Source: Bacillota bacterium (GTDB lineage Bacteria > Bacillota > UBA994 > UBA5500). Taken from it: DNA of 40,477 bases. Below, in pieces: positions 9,229 to 17,506 of this stretch. The stretch's first letter is position 1. Each line of letters starts with the position of its first letter. The notes beneath the pieces were generated by a model. It saw only the letters and a program-made list of their open reading frames with translations, searched no databases and was not told the origin of the DNA. Both the position numbers and the translations under genes were made by a program. Location: the NCBI GenBank assembly GCA_023436245.1, contig JAEZJZ010000091.1, positions 1 to 40,477 on the forward strand, read 5' to 3'.

Positions 9229-10236
9229 TCAGTCCTGGGAGGTAGCATGTTCGGGACTTGTCCGCCGCTTCTTCATGCGCAGCATGTCCACGAAGGCCTC
9301 CAGCCTGGTCAGGAGGTGGCTTTCGCCGGTATGCTCATCGATGCGCAGGGTCATGAATGGTTTGCTGAAACTCTCGCTCTCCAGTTCCAACACCTTGCCC
9401 AGCATAGAGTCAGGTCCGCAGCCGAAGGCGGTCAGGTGGATCAGACCGTCGACCGAGCGGTCATGGTAGAAGGCATATCCGGCTCCCAGCAGCTTGTCGC
9501 TGAAGGTCCAGAACATGCTCTTGTCCAGATGCCGCAGGTGGCGCTTAATCGTCTCGTCAGTCAGCATCTCGAAGGTGCTGACCCGCACGCCTAAGGCGCG
9601 CAGCTTGCTGACCAGTTCCATGCTTAGCCAGTCGTCATACAGATTGTAGACGTAGCCGATCAGTCCAAGGTGAATGTCTGTTTTGCCGTCTGCATGCGGG
9701 CTGGGGACGGTGCCAGACAAGGCAGCTTCTGCCGCCGTCGCTGCGTCCAGCCCGGCTAGGCAGTGGGCGCGGAAACGCCGCCAAGTCTCGCCAGCCTTCC
9801 GCACAGCCCTCCTCACTTCCGATTCGCTTTGGCCCAGTTGCTGGCCCACTGGGTAATAGAGTTCCGGCCGCGCGATGTCCTCATCGGGGGCCGAGATGTC
9901 GCAGGTGAGCAGCTTGTCCGTCGCGCCGGGGATGGAAAACCGCGCTATCTCCGGCAAACCCATGAACTTCGGACAGAAAAACTGCCCGGGCTGGATGGAG
10001 ACCATGCGCGGCAGGAAGACGTAATCGACATCACTTGACAGCAACTGCTGCAGATGTCCGTTCATGATCTTGATGGGCACGCAAATCTCGGGAACGGAGA
10101 CACGCACGCCGGCGTTGATGATCTGTTGATTGGTGGGCGGCGAGATGACCACCTGATGGCCAAGCGCAATGAACAGCTCCTGCCAAAACGGGCGGTAGTA
10201 GTGAAAGAGTAGGGCTCGGGGCAGACCAATGCGCAT
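9229..10236 (-). CDS. HgdB-like 2-hydroxyacyl-CoA dehydratase-related protein (second type)
   Basis: Paralogue of the next gene, with 335 residues and first in the operon. It starts MRIGLPRALLFHYY; the ATG at 10236 follows AAGGAGGATCC, whereas an in-frame upstream start at 10278 has no ribosome site. Cysteine-bearing segments are PEICVPIKIMNG and FFCPKFMG, and near the end CGPDSMLG. The C-terminus RIDEHTGESHLLTRLEAFVDML aligns with the end of its neighbour. Function beyond the family is unknown; a role as an iron-sulfur partner of the activator is inferred. The promoter at 10277-10304 fits transcription starting just upstream. Confidence 0.82.
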   Translation of the reverse strand: MRIGLPRALLFHYYRPFWQELFIALGHQVVISPPTNQQIINAGVRVSVPEICVPIKIMNGHLQQLLSSDVDYVFLPRMVSIQPGQFFCPKFMGLPEIARFSIPGATDKLLTCDISAPDEDIARPELYYPVGQQLGQSESEVRRAVRKAGETWRRFRAHCLAGLDAATAAEAALSGTVPSPHADGKTDIHLGLIGYVYNLYDDWLSMELVSKLRALGVRVSTFEMLTDETIKRHLRHLDKSMFWTFSDKLLGAGYAFYHDRSVDGLIHLTAFGCGPDSMLGKVLELESESFSKPFMTLRIDEHTGESHLLTRLEAFVDMLRMKKRRTSPEHATSQD

Positions 10237-10276
10237 GCACAGGATCCTCCTTGTTGTGGACAATAAACCAAATCTC

Positions 10277-10304
10277 ATCGTACCCCAGTTGATGCGGCTT
10301 TCAA
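10277..10304 (-). promoter_or_regulatory. Promoter of the HgdB/HgdC-like operon
   Basis: Minus-strand TTGAAA (10304-10299), 16-bp spacer, TACGAT (10282-10277). It ends about 40 bp before the first start codon. It is a sigma-A type match seen by eye. Confidence 0.6.
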
Positions 10305-10476
10305 AGTCGATAGGATGAACAACAACCCTCTGCTATAGCCTAAACTGCAAGTGAAGGATGAACACGGCTTTGTTGCTTAGGCTAGATGCTCGCCGCGCCC
10401 TCCTACGCAGTCTTGCACTGCCAAGCGAAAGAGCAACCATAAGACTAACGCCATGGCAGGCAGAAAAGTCTGATTG

Positions 10477-10485
10477 TGCTACAAT
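10477..10485 (+). promoter_or_regulatory. Extended -10 element upstream of the PatB/MalY gene
   Basis: TG-C-TACAAT at 10477-10485, about 40 bp before the start codon. No convincing -35 is seen. The rest of 10305-10525 shows no gene. Confidence 0.5.
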
Positions 10486-10525
10486 AGGGGCAGAATCAAA
10501 TGTTGGGTAAGGGGGTAGGAATATC

Positions 10526-11719
10526 ATGAAGTACGATTTCGACCAATTGATCGATCGGCGTGGTACGCACAGCTCCAAACATGAGAACAATCTGGCCATG
10601 TTCGGCACCGATGATGTGCTGGACATGTGGGTGGCCGACATGGACCTCCCCAGTCCGGAGCCGGTGGTCAAGGCGCTGCAGGAACGAGCGGCGCACCCGG
10701 TCTATGGCTACACCTTTCCGCCGAGTTCTCTCTACGACGTGATTGTGCAGCGGATGGAGCGACTCTACGGTTGGAAGATCAAGCGGGAGTGGATAGTCTT
10801 CAGCGCCGGCGTGGTTAACGGGCTCTACTCCTGCGTGCAGGCTGTTACCCATCCGGGTGACGAGGTGATCGTCCAGCCTCCGGTCTACTATCCCTTCTAT
10901 AGCGCGGTGAAGCATAACGGCTGCCAAATCGTGCACAACCCGCTCAAGCTGGAAAATGGTCGCTACACGATGGATTTCGAAGGGCTGGAGCGGCTTTTCG
11001 CCGGACAGGTCAGCTTCCCGGTACGCGCACCCCGTATCAAGGCCCTCATCCTCTGCAGTCCACACAACCCGGTCGGGCGCGCTTGGACCGCGGAAGAGTT
11101 AGCCAAGCTGGCGGAGATCTGCCTGAAGCACAATTGCCTGATCATCTCTGATGAGATTCACTGCGATCTGCTCACTGCTGGGGTGCAGCATGTCGCCACC
11201 TCCAGCCTGTCCGAGCAGATTGAGCAGCAGACGATCACGCTCATGTCCGGCAGTAAAACCTATAACATCGCTGGCCTGGCCACTTCGTTCCTGATCATTC
11301 CGAATGCCGACATCCGCCGTCGTTTCGTTGAGTTGCGGGCAGGCCGCAACTCCGGCAATATCTTCGGTCTCTTGGCCACTGAGGTCGCCTTGCGAGATGA
11401 CGACGACTACCTCGCTCAGCTGAACGCCTATCTCGATCAGAACCGTCAGTTCTTCTATCAGTACATCCGCACCAACATTCCCAAACTGGACGTGGTTGAG
11501 GCCGAGGGCACCTACCTGGCCTGGGTGGACATGCGCAAGCTGGGCATGGAACCGCTGGAGTTGCAGAGCTTCATGCGGCAGAAGGCTCGCCTCGCCTTGG
11601 ACGACGGCTACGCCTTCGGCCCGGGGGGAGAAGGCTTCCAACGCTTTAATCTGGCCTGTCCTCGTAGTGTGGTGGAGGAGGCGCTGCGGCGGCTCGAGTG
11701 CGCAGTCAATTCCCTCTAG
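10526..11719 (+). CDS. PatB/MalY-type PLP-dependent aminotransferase or C-S lyase
   Basis: Predicted cystathionine beta-lyase-like enzyme (fold type I, PLP), cleaving C-S bonds or transaminating. The 397-residue protein starts MKYDFDQLIDRRGTHSSK and has the subfamily signature MWVADMDLPSP. The substrate/PLP segments are QPPVYYPF, CSPHNPVGRAW, ISDEIHCDL and SGSKTYNIAGL; Lys244 is the expected Schiff-base lysine. The DEIH motif and the RRG...WVADMDF-like N-terminus separate MalY/PatB from classical aspartate aminotransferases. The ATG follows GGGGGTAGG. It stands alone with its own terminator, so the pathway (methionine biosynthesis or cysteine degradation) is not fixed by context. Confidence 0.9.
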   Translation: MKYDFDQLIDRRGTHSSKHENNLAMFGTDDVLDMWVADMDLPSPEPVVKALQERAAHPVYGYTFPPSSLYDVIVQRMERLYGWKIKREWIVFSAGVVNGLYSCVQAVTHPGDEVIVQPPVYYPFYSAVKHNGCQIVHNPLKLENGRYTMDFEGLERLFAGQVSFPVRAPRIKALILCSPHNPVGRAWTAEELAKLAEICLKHNCLIISDEIHCDLLTAGVQHVATSSLSEQIEQQTITLMSGSKTYNIAGLATSFLIIPNADIRRRFVELRAGRNSGNIFGLLATEVALRDDDDYLAQLNAYLDQNRQFFYQYIRTNIPKLDVVEAEGTYLAWVDMRKLGMEPLELQSFMRQKARLALDDGYAFGPGGEGFQRFNLACPRSVVEEALRRLECAVNSL

Positions 11720-11730
11720 TGAATACGCGA

Positions 11731-11761
11731 CTGGCCCCGGGTTGTTCCCGGGGCCAGTTTT
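11731..11761 (+). terminator. Terminator after the PatB/MalY gene
   Basis: Perfect 11-bp stem CTGGCCCCGGG / CCCGGGGCCAG with a 5-base loop, followed by TTTTG. Strong intrinsic terminator. Confidence 0.92.
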
Positions 11762-11829
11762 GCACGCTTGGGGGGGGCTATCTGCGGATGGGGCCTGACT
11801 GTTACCAGCCGATCGCCAGCGCGCGACCG

Positions 11830-12810
11830 TTACTCCAGCCCGTCAGCGGTGATCGCTGTTTGGGTGGGACAAGAGAAGTCCAGGCCGGGCACCGGGAAGC
11901 GGGCACGGCCGCCTTGCAACACCCGCCAGACGTCCTCCACCACAATTTGGCAGACGGCCGTCTGCGCCTCGACCGTCCATCCGGCCAAGTGCGGGGTGAG
12001 AATGACGTTGTCCAGGTTGGCAAAGGGGTCCGGTTGAGTTGGAGGCTCCTTGCTCCGCACATCCAGCGCAGCCCCGGCTAGCCTTCCCGTGAGCAGCGCC
12101 TGATGCAGTGCGTTTTCGTCCAACACTTCTCCGCGGGCGGTGTTGATCAGGAATGCATGTTGTCTTAACAGGGCCAGCTCTCTCGCGCCAATCATCCCTC
12201 TGGTGGCGGGAGTGAGGGGCACGTTCAGTGAGATGAAGTCGGATGAGCGCAGCAGTTCCTCCAGGGTCGCTTTCGAAAAGCCGTGAGTTGGACCGATGGT
12301 ATTGACCAGTACCCGGCAGCCTATTGCGGTCGCGAGCTCGGCCAGCCGTCTGCCCACCGCCCCCAAGCCGACAATGCCGACCGTCTTACCGGAAAGCTCC
12401 CGTCCGGAGAACTGTTGCCGTACCCAGGCGCCGTTACGGGTGGAACGGTCGGCCGCCAGCAACTGCCTAGACTGAGTCAGCATGAAGGTCAAGCAGAGCT
12501 CTGCCACGGCGTTGGCGTTTGCTCCTGGGGCGTAAACGGTGGTGACTGCCTGCGCAGCCAAGGCAGGGCAATCCAGGTTGTCCACCCCGGCACCCAGCCG
12601 GCCGACCACCCGGAGTCGCGATGCTTGCCGCAACAGCTGTCCGCTGACCCGGGTACGATTGCGCACGATCCAGCCGACGGCGTAGGGAAGCCAGGCCGCG
12701 ATTTGCTCCGGGTTCTCGGCCAGCTCCGGGGCATAATGGCAGATAGTCCGCTCCTGCAACCAACTAACGGCAGCCGCTTCCATATGTTCAGTGATCAGAA
12801 TCGTAGGCAC
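11830..12810 (-). CDS. D-isomer-specific 2-hydroxyacid dehydrogenase (SerA-like)
   Basis: Predicted NAD-dependent dehydrogenase of the phosphoglycerate/hydroxypyruvate/lactate group. The start chosen is the GTG at 12810 after GGGAGGAGGT, giving 326 residues. A much longer open frame upstream runs into tyrS on the other strand and is rejected. The Rossmann motif is GLGAVG (148-153). The catalytic Arg lies in NTARGEVLDENAL and the catalytic His in TPHLAGW; GRLGAGVDNLD is also typical. There is no ACT regulatory domain, so it is a short form. No serB, serC or other marker is nearby, so the exact hydroxyacid is unresolved. Confidence 0.88.
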   Translation of the reverse strand: MPTILITEHMEAAAVSWLQERTICHYAPELAENPEQIAAWLPYAVGWIVRNRTRVSGQLLRQASRLRVVGRLGAGVDNLDCPALAAQAVTTVYAPGANANAVAELCLTFMLTQSRQLLAADRSTRNGAWVRQQFSGRELSGKTVGIVGLGAVGRRLAELATAIGCRVLVNTIGPTHGFSKATLEELLRSSDFISLNVPLTPATRGMIGARELALLRQHAFLINTARGEVLDENALHQALLTGRLAGAALDVRSKEPPTQPDPFANLDNVILTPHLAGWTVEAQTAVCQIVVEDVWRVLQGGRARFPVPGLDFSCPTQTAITADGLE

Positions 12811-12960
12811 TCTACCTCCTCCCTGTGGCCTACAGCCACTTTCCTCCAGCATACGCGGGACGCTTTCGGGAGGTGCCACCTCGCTGCTGTGCTCGGGAGG
12901 GGCGAAAGAACGGAAGACAGGTCGTGGTGGTGGCAGGCCGTTTGCGGGATGGCGCTTTTC

Positions 12961-12988
12961 TTGCTGCCAGGACCCAAACTGTGATAAT
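12961..12988 (+). promoter_or_regulatory. Probable tyrS promoter
   Basis: TTGCTG (12961-12966), 16-bp spacer, and an extended -10, TGTGATAAT (12980-12988). The transcript would begin about 30 bases before the coding region. That leaves no room for a T-box leader, and none of its conserved motifs is seen in 12811-13020. Confidence 0.5.
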
Positions 12989-13026
12989 TTATTGGCAAGG
13001 TTGCTTTTTGTCAGGGAGGAATGGAC

Positions 13027-14253
13027 TTGGCTAACGTATTTGAGACACTGCAGGAACGTGGATTCATCCAACAGTTGACGCATGAAGAACCGCTGATTGA
13101 GCTCCTGGAACGGGAACAGGTCACCGTCTATGTTGGTTACGACCCGACTGCCGATAGCCTGCACGTCGGGCATATGGTCACGATCATGGCTTTGGCCCAC
13201 ATGCAGCGGCACGGGCATCGGCCGATCGCCGTCGCCGGTGGAGGCACCGCCCTGATCGGCGATCCCAGCGGCAAGACTGAGATGCGGCAGATGCTCACTC
13301 TGGAACAGATTGAGCAAAATCTGCTAGGGATCAAGGCCCAGTTGGGTCGCTTCCTCGACTTTGAGAGTGGCCAGGCCCTGGTGGTCAACAACGCCGACTG
13401 GATCACTCAGTTGAACTATGTGGAGTTCCTGCGGGAGATCGGCGTGCATTTTTCGGTCAACCGCATGCTCACGGCCGAATGCTTCAAGTCGCGGATGGAG
13501 AAGGGGCTATCTTTTATTGAGTTCAACTACATGCTGCTGCAGGCATACGATTTTCTCACCCTCAACCGGCAGTATGGTTGCCGGCTGCAGATGGGTGGAG
13601 ATGATCAGTGGTCAAATATCCTGGCCGGGGCAGACCTGATCCGGCGGCTGGAGCGACAGGAGGCCTACGGGTTGACCATTCCGCTGATCACCACCGCCAG
13701 CGGCAAGAAAATGGGCAAGACCGAGTCAGGCTCTGTCTGGCTGGATGCCAACCGCACCTCTCCCTATGACTTCTATCAGTATTGGCGGAACGTGGATGAC
13801 GCTGACGTGCAGCGATTCCTGGCCCTGTTCACCTTCCTGTCGATGGAGGAAGTGCGTCGTCTAGGCAGTTTGCCTGGTTCCGAGATTAACGAGGCGAAGC
13901 GGGTGTTGGCTTTTGAGGTGACCAAGACAGTGCATGGTGAGAGCGAGGCCCGGCAGGCGGAGTCAGCCGCCCAGGCGTTGTTCAGCGGCGGTGGTGCCAG
14001 CGAGGGCGCTCCTTCAACGGACATCTCTCGTCAGGAGCTGACTGCCGGTGTGAACATAGTGGACCTCCTAATCAGCACCGGGCTATTTGCGTCCAAGAGT
14101 GACGCCAGGCGCAATGTGCAGCAGGGCGGAGTCTATTTGAACGGCGAGCGGGTGGAGGACGCCAACTTAATCGTCACCGTCGATCACCTGCAGGCTGGCC
14201 AACTGGAACTGCGCAAAGGCAAGAAGAGCTACCACCTGGTGCGGGTGATTTGA
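13027..14253 (+). CDS. tyrS: Tyrosyl-tRNA synthetase
   Basis: Class I synthetase charging tRNA-Tyr. Two starts are possible. The ATG at 13021 touches the GGGAGGA ribosome site with no spacing, while the TTG at 13027 is 7 bases from GGAGG, so the latter is preferred (408 residues, starting ANVFETLQERGF). The HIGH-like motif is HVGH near residue 47. The KMSKS-like motif is KKMGKTESG. The QMGGDDQWSNI tyrosine-binding segment is intact. The C-terminal S4 RNA-binding domain covers the last 65 residues or so (SKSDARRNVQQGGVYLNGER). It is the first gene of a tyrS-membrane protein-gltX cluster. Confidence 0.96.
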   Translation: MANVFETLQERGFIQQLTHEEPLIELLEREQVTVYVGYDPTADSLHVGHMVTIMALAHMQRHGHRPIAVAGGGTALIGDPSGKTEMRQMLTLEQIEQNLLGIKAQLGRFLDFESGQALVVNNADWITQLNYVEFLREIGVHFSVNRMLTAECFKSRMEKGLSFIEFNYMLLQAYDFLTLNRQYGCRLQMGGDDQWSNILAGADLIRRLERQEAYGLTIPLITTASGKKMGKTESGSVWLDANRTSPYDFYQYWRNVDDADVQRFLALFTFLSMEEVRRLGSLPGSEINEAKRVLAFEVTKTVHGESEARQAESAAQALFSGGGASEGAPSTDISRQELTAGVNIVDLLISTGLFASKSDARRNVQQGGVYLNGERVEDANLIVTVDHLQAGQLELRKGKKSYHLVRVI

Positions 14254-14272
14254 CTTGTCCGGGAGCGGGAGA

Positions 14273-14629
14273 GTGAATGGACGCGCCTGGCTGATCGCAC
14301 TGCTCTGCAATCTGGCTGTTGCCGGACTGACGCGGGCTGCTTTTCTGCGTGAGCAAGCGTATGCCGGACGTTATCTGCTGGCAATTGCGATTGCCATGTT
14401 TTGCTTCATGCTTTCTGCCGTGGTGTTGGCCGTGTGGCAGGAACGGGCCGGCCTGGCTGGAACCTTCGTGTTACTGACAGCTGCCCTCTCGGCTCTGCTG
14501 TTCTACCGACAGGAGTTGGCCACGCAGTTGCCATTGGCTGAGCTGATTATCGGTGTAGTAACTTTTGTTTCCTGGTTCCTGGCCATGCTGGGTTGCCAGT
14601 TGCGTAGGCGCCTGCGGGCCATGGATTGA
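14273..14629 (+). CDS. Small four-helix membrane protein of unknown function
   Basis: Not recognised. The GTG at 14273 follows GGGAGCGGGAGA and gives 118 residues; a TTG at 14255 in the same frame has no ribosome site. Four hydrophobic stretches are visible: WLIALLCNLAVAGL, YLLAIAIAMFCFMLSAVVLAV, GTFVLLTAALSALLFY and LIIGVVTFVSWFLAMLGC. The protein ends in an Arg-rich cytoplasmic tail. It begins 19 bp after tyrS and ends 27 bp before gltX, so it is very likely cotranscribed. Nothing in the sequence points to a role in tRNA charging. Confidence 0.7.
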   Translation: MNGRAWLIALLCNLAVAGLTRAAFLREQAYAGRYLLAIAIAMFCFMLSAVVLAVWQERAGLAGTFVLLTAALSALLFYRQELATQLPLAELIIGVVTFVSWFLAMLGCQLRRRLRAMD

Positions 14630-14656
14630 GACACGTTGGAGGAGGCGAGTGACAAA

Positions 14657-16114
14657 GTGGATCTGAAACAACCGGTGCGGGTGAGGATGGCCCCCAGCCC
14701 TACGGGGGATGCGCATGTGGGCCATGCCCGTACTACTCTTTACAACTATTTGATCGCCAAGCAGAACTGCGGTACCTTCATTCTGCGCATCGATGACACC
14801 GACACTAAGCGCAATACGCTGGAGTCCGAGGAAGGCGTGCAGCGGGGGTTACGTTGGCTGGGCCTGGATTGGGATGAGGGGCCGGACAAAGGCGGTCCAC
14901 ATACCCCGTACCGGCAGAGCGAGCGGCTGGACATCTATCATCGTTACATGCAGCAACTGCTCGATTCCGGAAACGCATATGAGTGTTACTGCACCTCTGA
15001 GGAGTTGGAGGCGCAGCGCCAGGCGCAGCAAGCGGCCAAGCAGGACATCAAGTACAGCGGCAAGTGCCGTCACTTGAGCGTCGAAGAGAAAGTCCGTCTG
15101 CGGGCAGAGGGCCGTAAGCCAACCATTCGGCTGATCGCCCCAGATCAGAAAGTTGGTTTCCACGACCTGGTGAGGGGTTGGATTGAGGCGGACGGGGCGC
15201 TAATGGGCGATCCGATCATCGTCAAGTCGAACGGCATTCCCGTTTACAACTTTGCCACGGTGGTCGACGACCATCTGATGGAGATCAGTGTCGTCACCCG
15301 GGCGGCAGAGCACATCGCCAACACCTTCCCGCAGATCTTCATCTATCAGGCGCTTGGCTGGGATCTGCCGCAGTTTGCCCACTTCAGCGTGATGCTGAAT
15401 GAGGACCACAGCAAGATGAGCAAGCGCAAGGGCGCCACTTTCATCGGTCAGTATGCGGAGATGGGCTATCTGCCGGAGGCGATGCTCAACTTCTTGGCCT
15501 TCCTGGGCTGGAGCCCCGGAGTGGAGGGTGACGACGAGATCATGAGCATGGATGACCTGTTGCAGCGCTTCAGCATCGATCGCTGCACCGTCTCCAATGC
15601 TGTCTTCGACATCAAGAAACTGGATTGGATCAATGCCAAGTGGGTGCGCCGCCTGGAGGCAAGGGACCTGGCTGAGCGGTTGCTACCCTTCCTGCAGAAG
15701 GCAGGCTTCGTTGGCGAGCAAGTGGATATGGATTATCTGGTCAGACTGATGCCGCTGGTCCAGGAACGCCTGCCCAGGCTCGACGCCATCGTCAACTTCC
15801 CTTACTTCTTCCAGGAGCCGCTAGTGCCAGTGGAGGAAATCCGCAAGACGCTGAAAGGCAAGGATGGGGTAGCGGGATTGACTGCCGTGGCGGAGGCGCT
15901 GACGCCGCTGGACTGGGTGGAGGCTAATCTCGAGCAGACAACGCACCAGGTGCAGGAGCAACTGGGCTGGAGCACCAAGGAGCTGTTCATGACCGTGCGG
16001 CTGGCTCTGTCCGGCGGAAAGGTATCCCCGCCGCTCTTCTCCAGCATGGAAGTGCTGGGCCGCGAGCGCACGCTGGGGCGTCTGCAGCGGGCGATGCACG
16101 CGCTGGCAGAGTAG
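14657..16114 (+). CDS. gltX: Glutamyl-tRNA synthetase
   Basis: Class I synthetase charging tRNA-Glu, and probably tRNA-Gln if the organism uses the amidotransferase route. The start chosen is the GTG at 14657 (485 residues), 11 bases after GGAGGAGG; an in-frame TTG at 14636 overlaps that site. The HIGH motif is HVGH within MAPSPTGDAHVGHART, and KMSKR is intact in HSKMSKRKGA. A possible zinc site CYC-x24-C (YECYCTSEEL ... SGKCRH) follows the catalytic insertion. The C-terminal anticodon-binding part is helical and of normal length. It is the last gene of its cluster and is closed by a strong terminator. Confidence 0.96.
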   Translation: MDLKQPVRVRMAPSPTGDAHVGHARTTLYNYLIAKQNCGTFILRIDDTDTKRNTLESEEGVQRGLRWLGLDWDEGPDKGGPHTPYRQSERLDIYHRYMQQLLDSGNAYECYCTSEELEAQRQAQQAAKQDIKYSGKCRHLSVEEKVRLRAEGRKPTIRLIAPDQKVGFHDLVRGWIEADGALMGDPIIVKSNGIPVYNFATVVDDHLMEISVVTRAAEHIANTFPQIFIYQALGWDLPQFAHFSVMLNEDHSKMSKRKGATFIGQYAEMGYLPEAMLNFLAFLGWSPGVEGDDEIMSMDDLLQRFSIDRCTVSNAVFDIKKLDWINAKWVRRLEARDLAERLLPFLQKAGFVGEQVDMDYLVRLMPLVQERLPRLDAIVNFPYFFQEPLVPVEEIRKTLKGKDGVAGLTAVAEALTPLDWVEANLEQTTHQVQEQLGWSTKELFMTVRLALSGGKVSPPLFSSMEVLGRERTLGRLQRAMHALAE

Positions 16115-16129
16115 GCTAGAACACAAAGT

Positions 16130-16165
16130 GGGGCAGGAGGACGAATCGTCCCCCTGCCCCGTTTT
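16130..16165 (+). terminator. Terminator after gltX
   Basis: Long stem GGGGCAGG-A-GGACGA / TCGTCC-C-CCTGCCCC followed by GTTTTG. Strong intrinsic terminator. Confidence 0.93.
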
Positions 16166-16219
16166 GTGGTATCATGTCTGTATTTTCAGACTATTAAACT
16201 GCAACCAAACAAGCTTCTG

Positions 16220-16248
16220 TTGAAACTAGCAAAATTACGTAGTATATT
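16220..16248 (+). promoter_or_regulatory. Promoter of the nucleoside ABC operon
   Basis: TTGAAA (16220-16225), 17-bp spacer, TATATT (16243-16248), about 40 bp before the TTG start of the lipoprotein gene. A good sigma-A type match. Confidence 0.75.
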
Positions 16249-16288
16249 ACTTATGGGACATGGTGGTAGAAGAAAGGGGAGGTATTCT

Positions 16289-17371
16289 TTGAAGAAACTA
16301 CTGGTGTTGGCCCTAGCTTTGGCGATGGTGTTGCCGGTTCTGACCGCGTGCACACCCAAAGCTGCGGATCCGGAGACCTATGAGCTGGCTCTGGTTACCG
16401 ACATTGGGACCATCGACGACAAGTCTTTTAACCAGGGCGCCTGGGAAGGCTTGAAGGCCTACGCAGAGGCGAACAAGATCACCTACAAGTACTATCAACC
16501 CGCTGAGAAGACCACAGCCGCCTACATCGATACCATTAACTTGGCAGTAGAGGGTGGCGCTAAGTTGGTCGTCTGCCCCGGCTACCTGTTTGAGCCGGCA
16601 GTGTTCCAGTCTCAGGATGATCATCCAGACATCAAGTTCATCCTCCTGGATGGTTCCCCCAACAATGGTGACTATGACAACCTTGTCGCCAAGCTCAACG
16701 ATAACGTCTACTCTGTGTTCTACGCCGAAGAACAGGCTGGTTTCTTGGCAGGTTATGCAGCTGTCAAGGATGGATTCACTAAGCTTGGCTTCATGGGCGG
16801 CATGGCCGTTCCGGCCGTCGTCCGTTTTGGTTACGGTTTCGTGCAGGGCGCTGAGTATGCCGCTAAGGAAATGGGTATCAGCTCAGTAGCCGTCAAGTAT
16901 CACTACACCGGCGGCTTTGATGCCACCCCTGAGGCTCAGGCGCTTGCCGCTTCTTGGTACAACGAAGGCACCGAGGTCATCTTCGGTTGCGGCGGTGCGG
17001 TCGGCAACTCGGTCATGGCCGCTGCTGAAGCAGCCGGCAAGAAAGTGATCGGCGTTGACGTTGATCAATCCGCCGAATCCGAGACGGTGATTACCTCCTC
17101 CATGAAGCAGTTGGCCAACTCCGTGGAACAGGGAATCACTGCCTACTATGACGGCACTTTCCCTGGTGGTCAGAGTGTCAGCCTGGATGCTGCCGTGGAC
17201 GGCGTCGGTCTCCCGATGGAGAACTCTCGCTTCACCACGTTCTCTCAGGCCGACTATGACGCCATCTACGCCAAGTTGGTGGACGGCAGCGTCAAGCCGC
17301 TGAAGGACACTGACGTAGAAGCCGCCAACAAGCTGCCGCTACAGGCAGTGAAGGTCACATTGGTTAAGTAG
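16289..17371 (+). CDS. BMP-family nucleoside-binding lipoprotein
   Basis: Substrate-binding protein of an ABC importer, tethered outside the membrane. The TTG at 16289 is 5 bases after GGGGAGGT and gives 360 residues. The signal peptide KKLLVLALALAMVLPVL ends in the lipobox LTAC, so the mature protein starts at a lipidated Cys. BMP features are ALVTDIGTIDDKSFNQGAWEGL, VVCPGYLF, FILLDG and VIGVDVDQS. The family binds purine nucleosides in PnrA and NupN-like proteins. The following ATPase and two permeases, plus nearby tdk and udk, support nucleosides over other ligands. A terminator just after this gene should keep its level above that of the transporter genes. Confidence 0.92.
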   Translation: MKKLLVLALALAMVLPVLTACTPKAADPETYELALVTDIGTIDDKSFNQGAWEGLKAYAEANKITYKYYQPAEKTTAAYIDTINLAVEGGAKLVVCPGYLFEPAVFQSQDDHPDIKFILLDGSPNNGDYDNLVAKLNDNVYSVFYAEEQAGFLAGYAAVKDGFTKLGFMGGMAVPAVVRFGYGFVQGAEYAAKEMGISSVAVKYHYTGGFDATPEAQALAASWYNEGTEVIFGCGGAVGNSVMAAAEAAGKKVIGVDVDQSAESETVITSSMKQLANSVEQGITAYYDGTFPGGQSVSLDAAVDGVGLPMENSRFTTFSQADYDAIYAKLVDGSVKPLKDTDVEAANKLPLQAVKVTLVK

Positions 17372-17390
17372 TTCTGTTCGGTCGTTTACA

Positions 17391-17427
17391 GGCAGTCTCA
17401 CAGTTTTTGGCTGTGAGACTGCCTTTT
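17391..17427 (+). terminator. Internal terminator between lipoprotein and ATPase genes
   Basis: Perfect 13-bp stem GGCAGTCTCACAG / CTGTGAGACTGCC, 7-base loop, then TTTTC. It would let only part of the transcripts continue, or separate the downstream genes under the weak promoter at 17430-17459. Confidence 0.9.
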
Positions 17428-17429
17428 CA

Positions 17430-17459
17430 TTGCTTAGGGATTTGCATTCATGCTATCAT
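17430..17459 (+). promoter_or_regulatory. Possible secondary promoter before the ATPase gene
   Basis: TTGCTT (17430-17435), 18-bp spacer, extended -10 TGCTATCAT (17451-17459). Weak -35; proposed because a strong terminator precedes the gene. Confidence 0.35.
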
Positions 17460-17506
17460 CAAAATAGTGCCCTGGTTATCCAGTCATGGTTGTCAGGAGG
17501 GGTCCC

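Noticed and set aside
8596..9594. 332-codon open frame on the plus strand across the HgdB-like genes
   Set aside because: Antisense shadow of two recognisable proteins, with no family features of its own.
12811..13020. Possible T-box leader upstream of tyrS
   Set aside because: GTGGTGGCAGG resembles part of a T-box but there is no AGGGTGGNACCGCG, no AGAGAG stem and no terminator; the visible promoter lies downstream of it.
12811..13317. Long open extension of the 2-hydroxyacid dehydrogenase gene (to 13317) on the minus strand
   Set aside because: It overlaps the well-supported tyrS gene on the other strand, has no dehydrogenase similarity, and the GTG at 12810 has a strong ribosome site.
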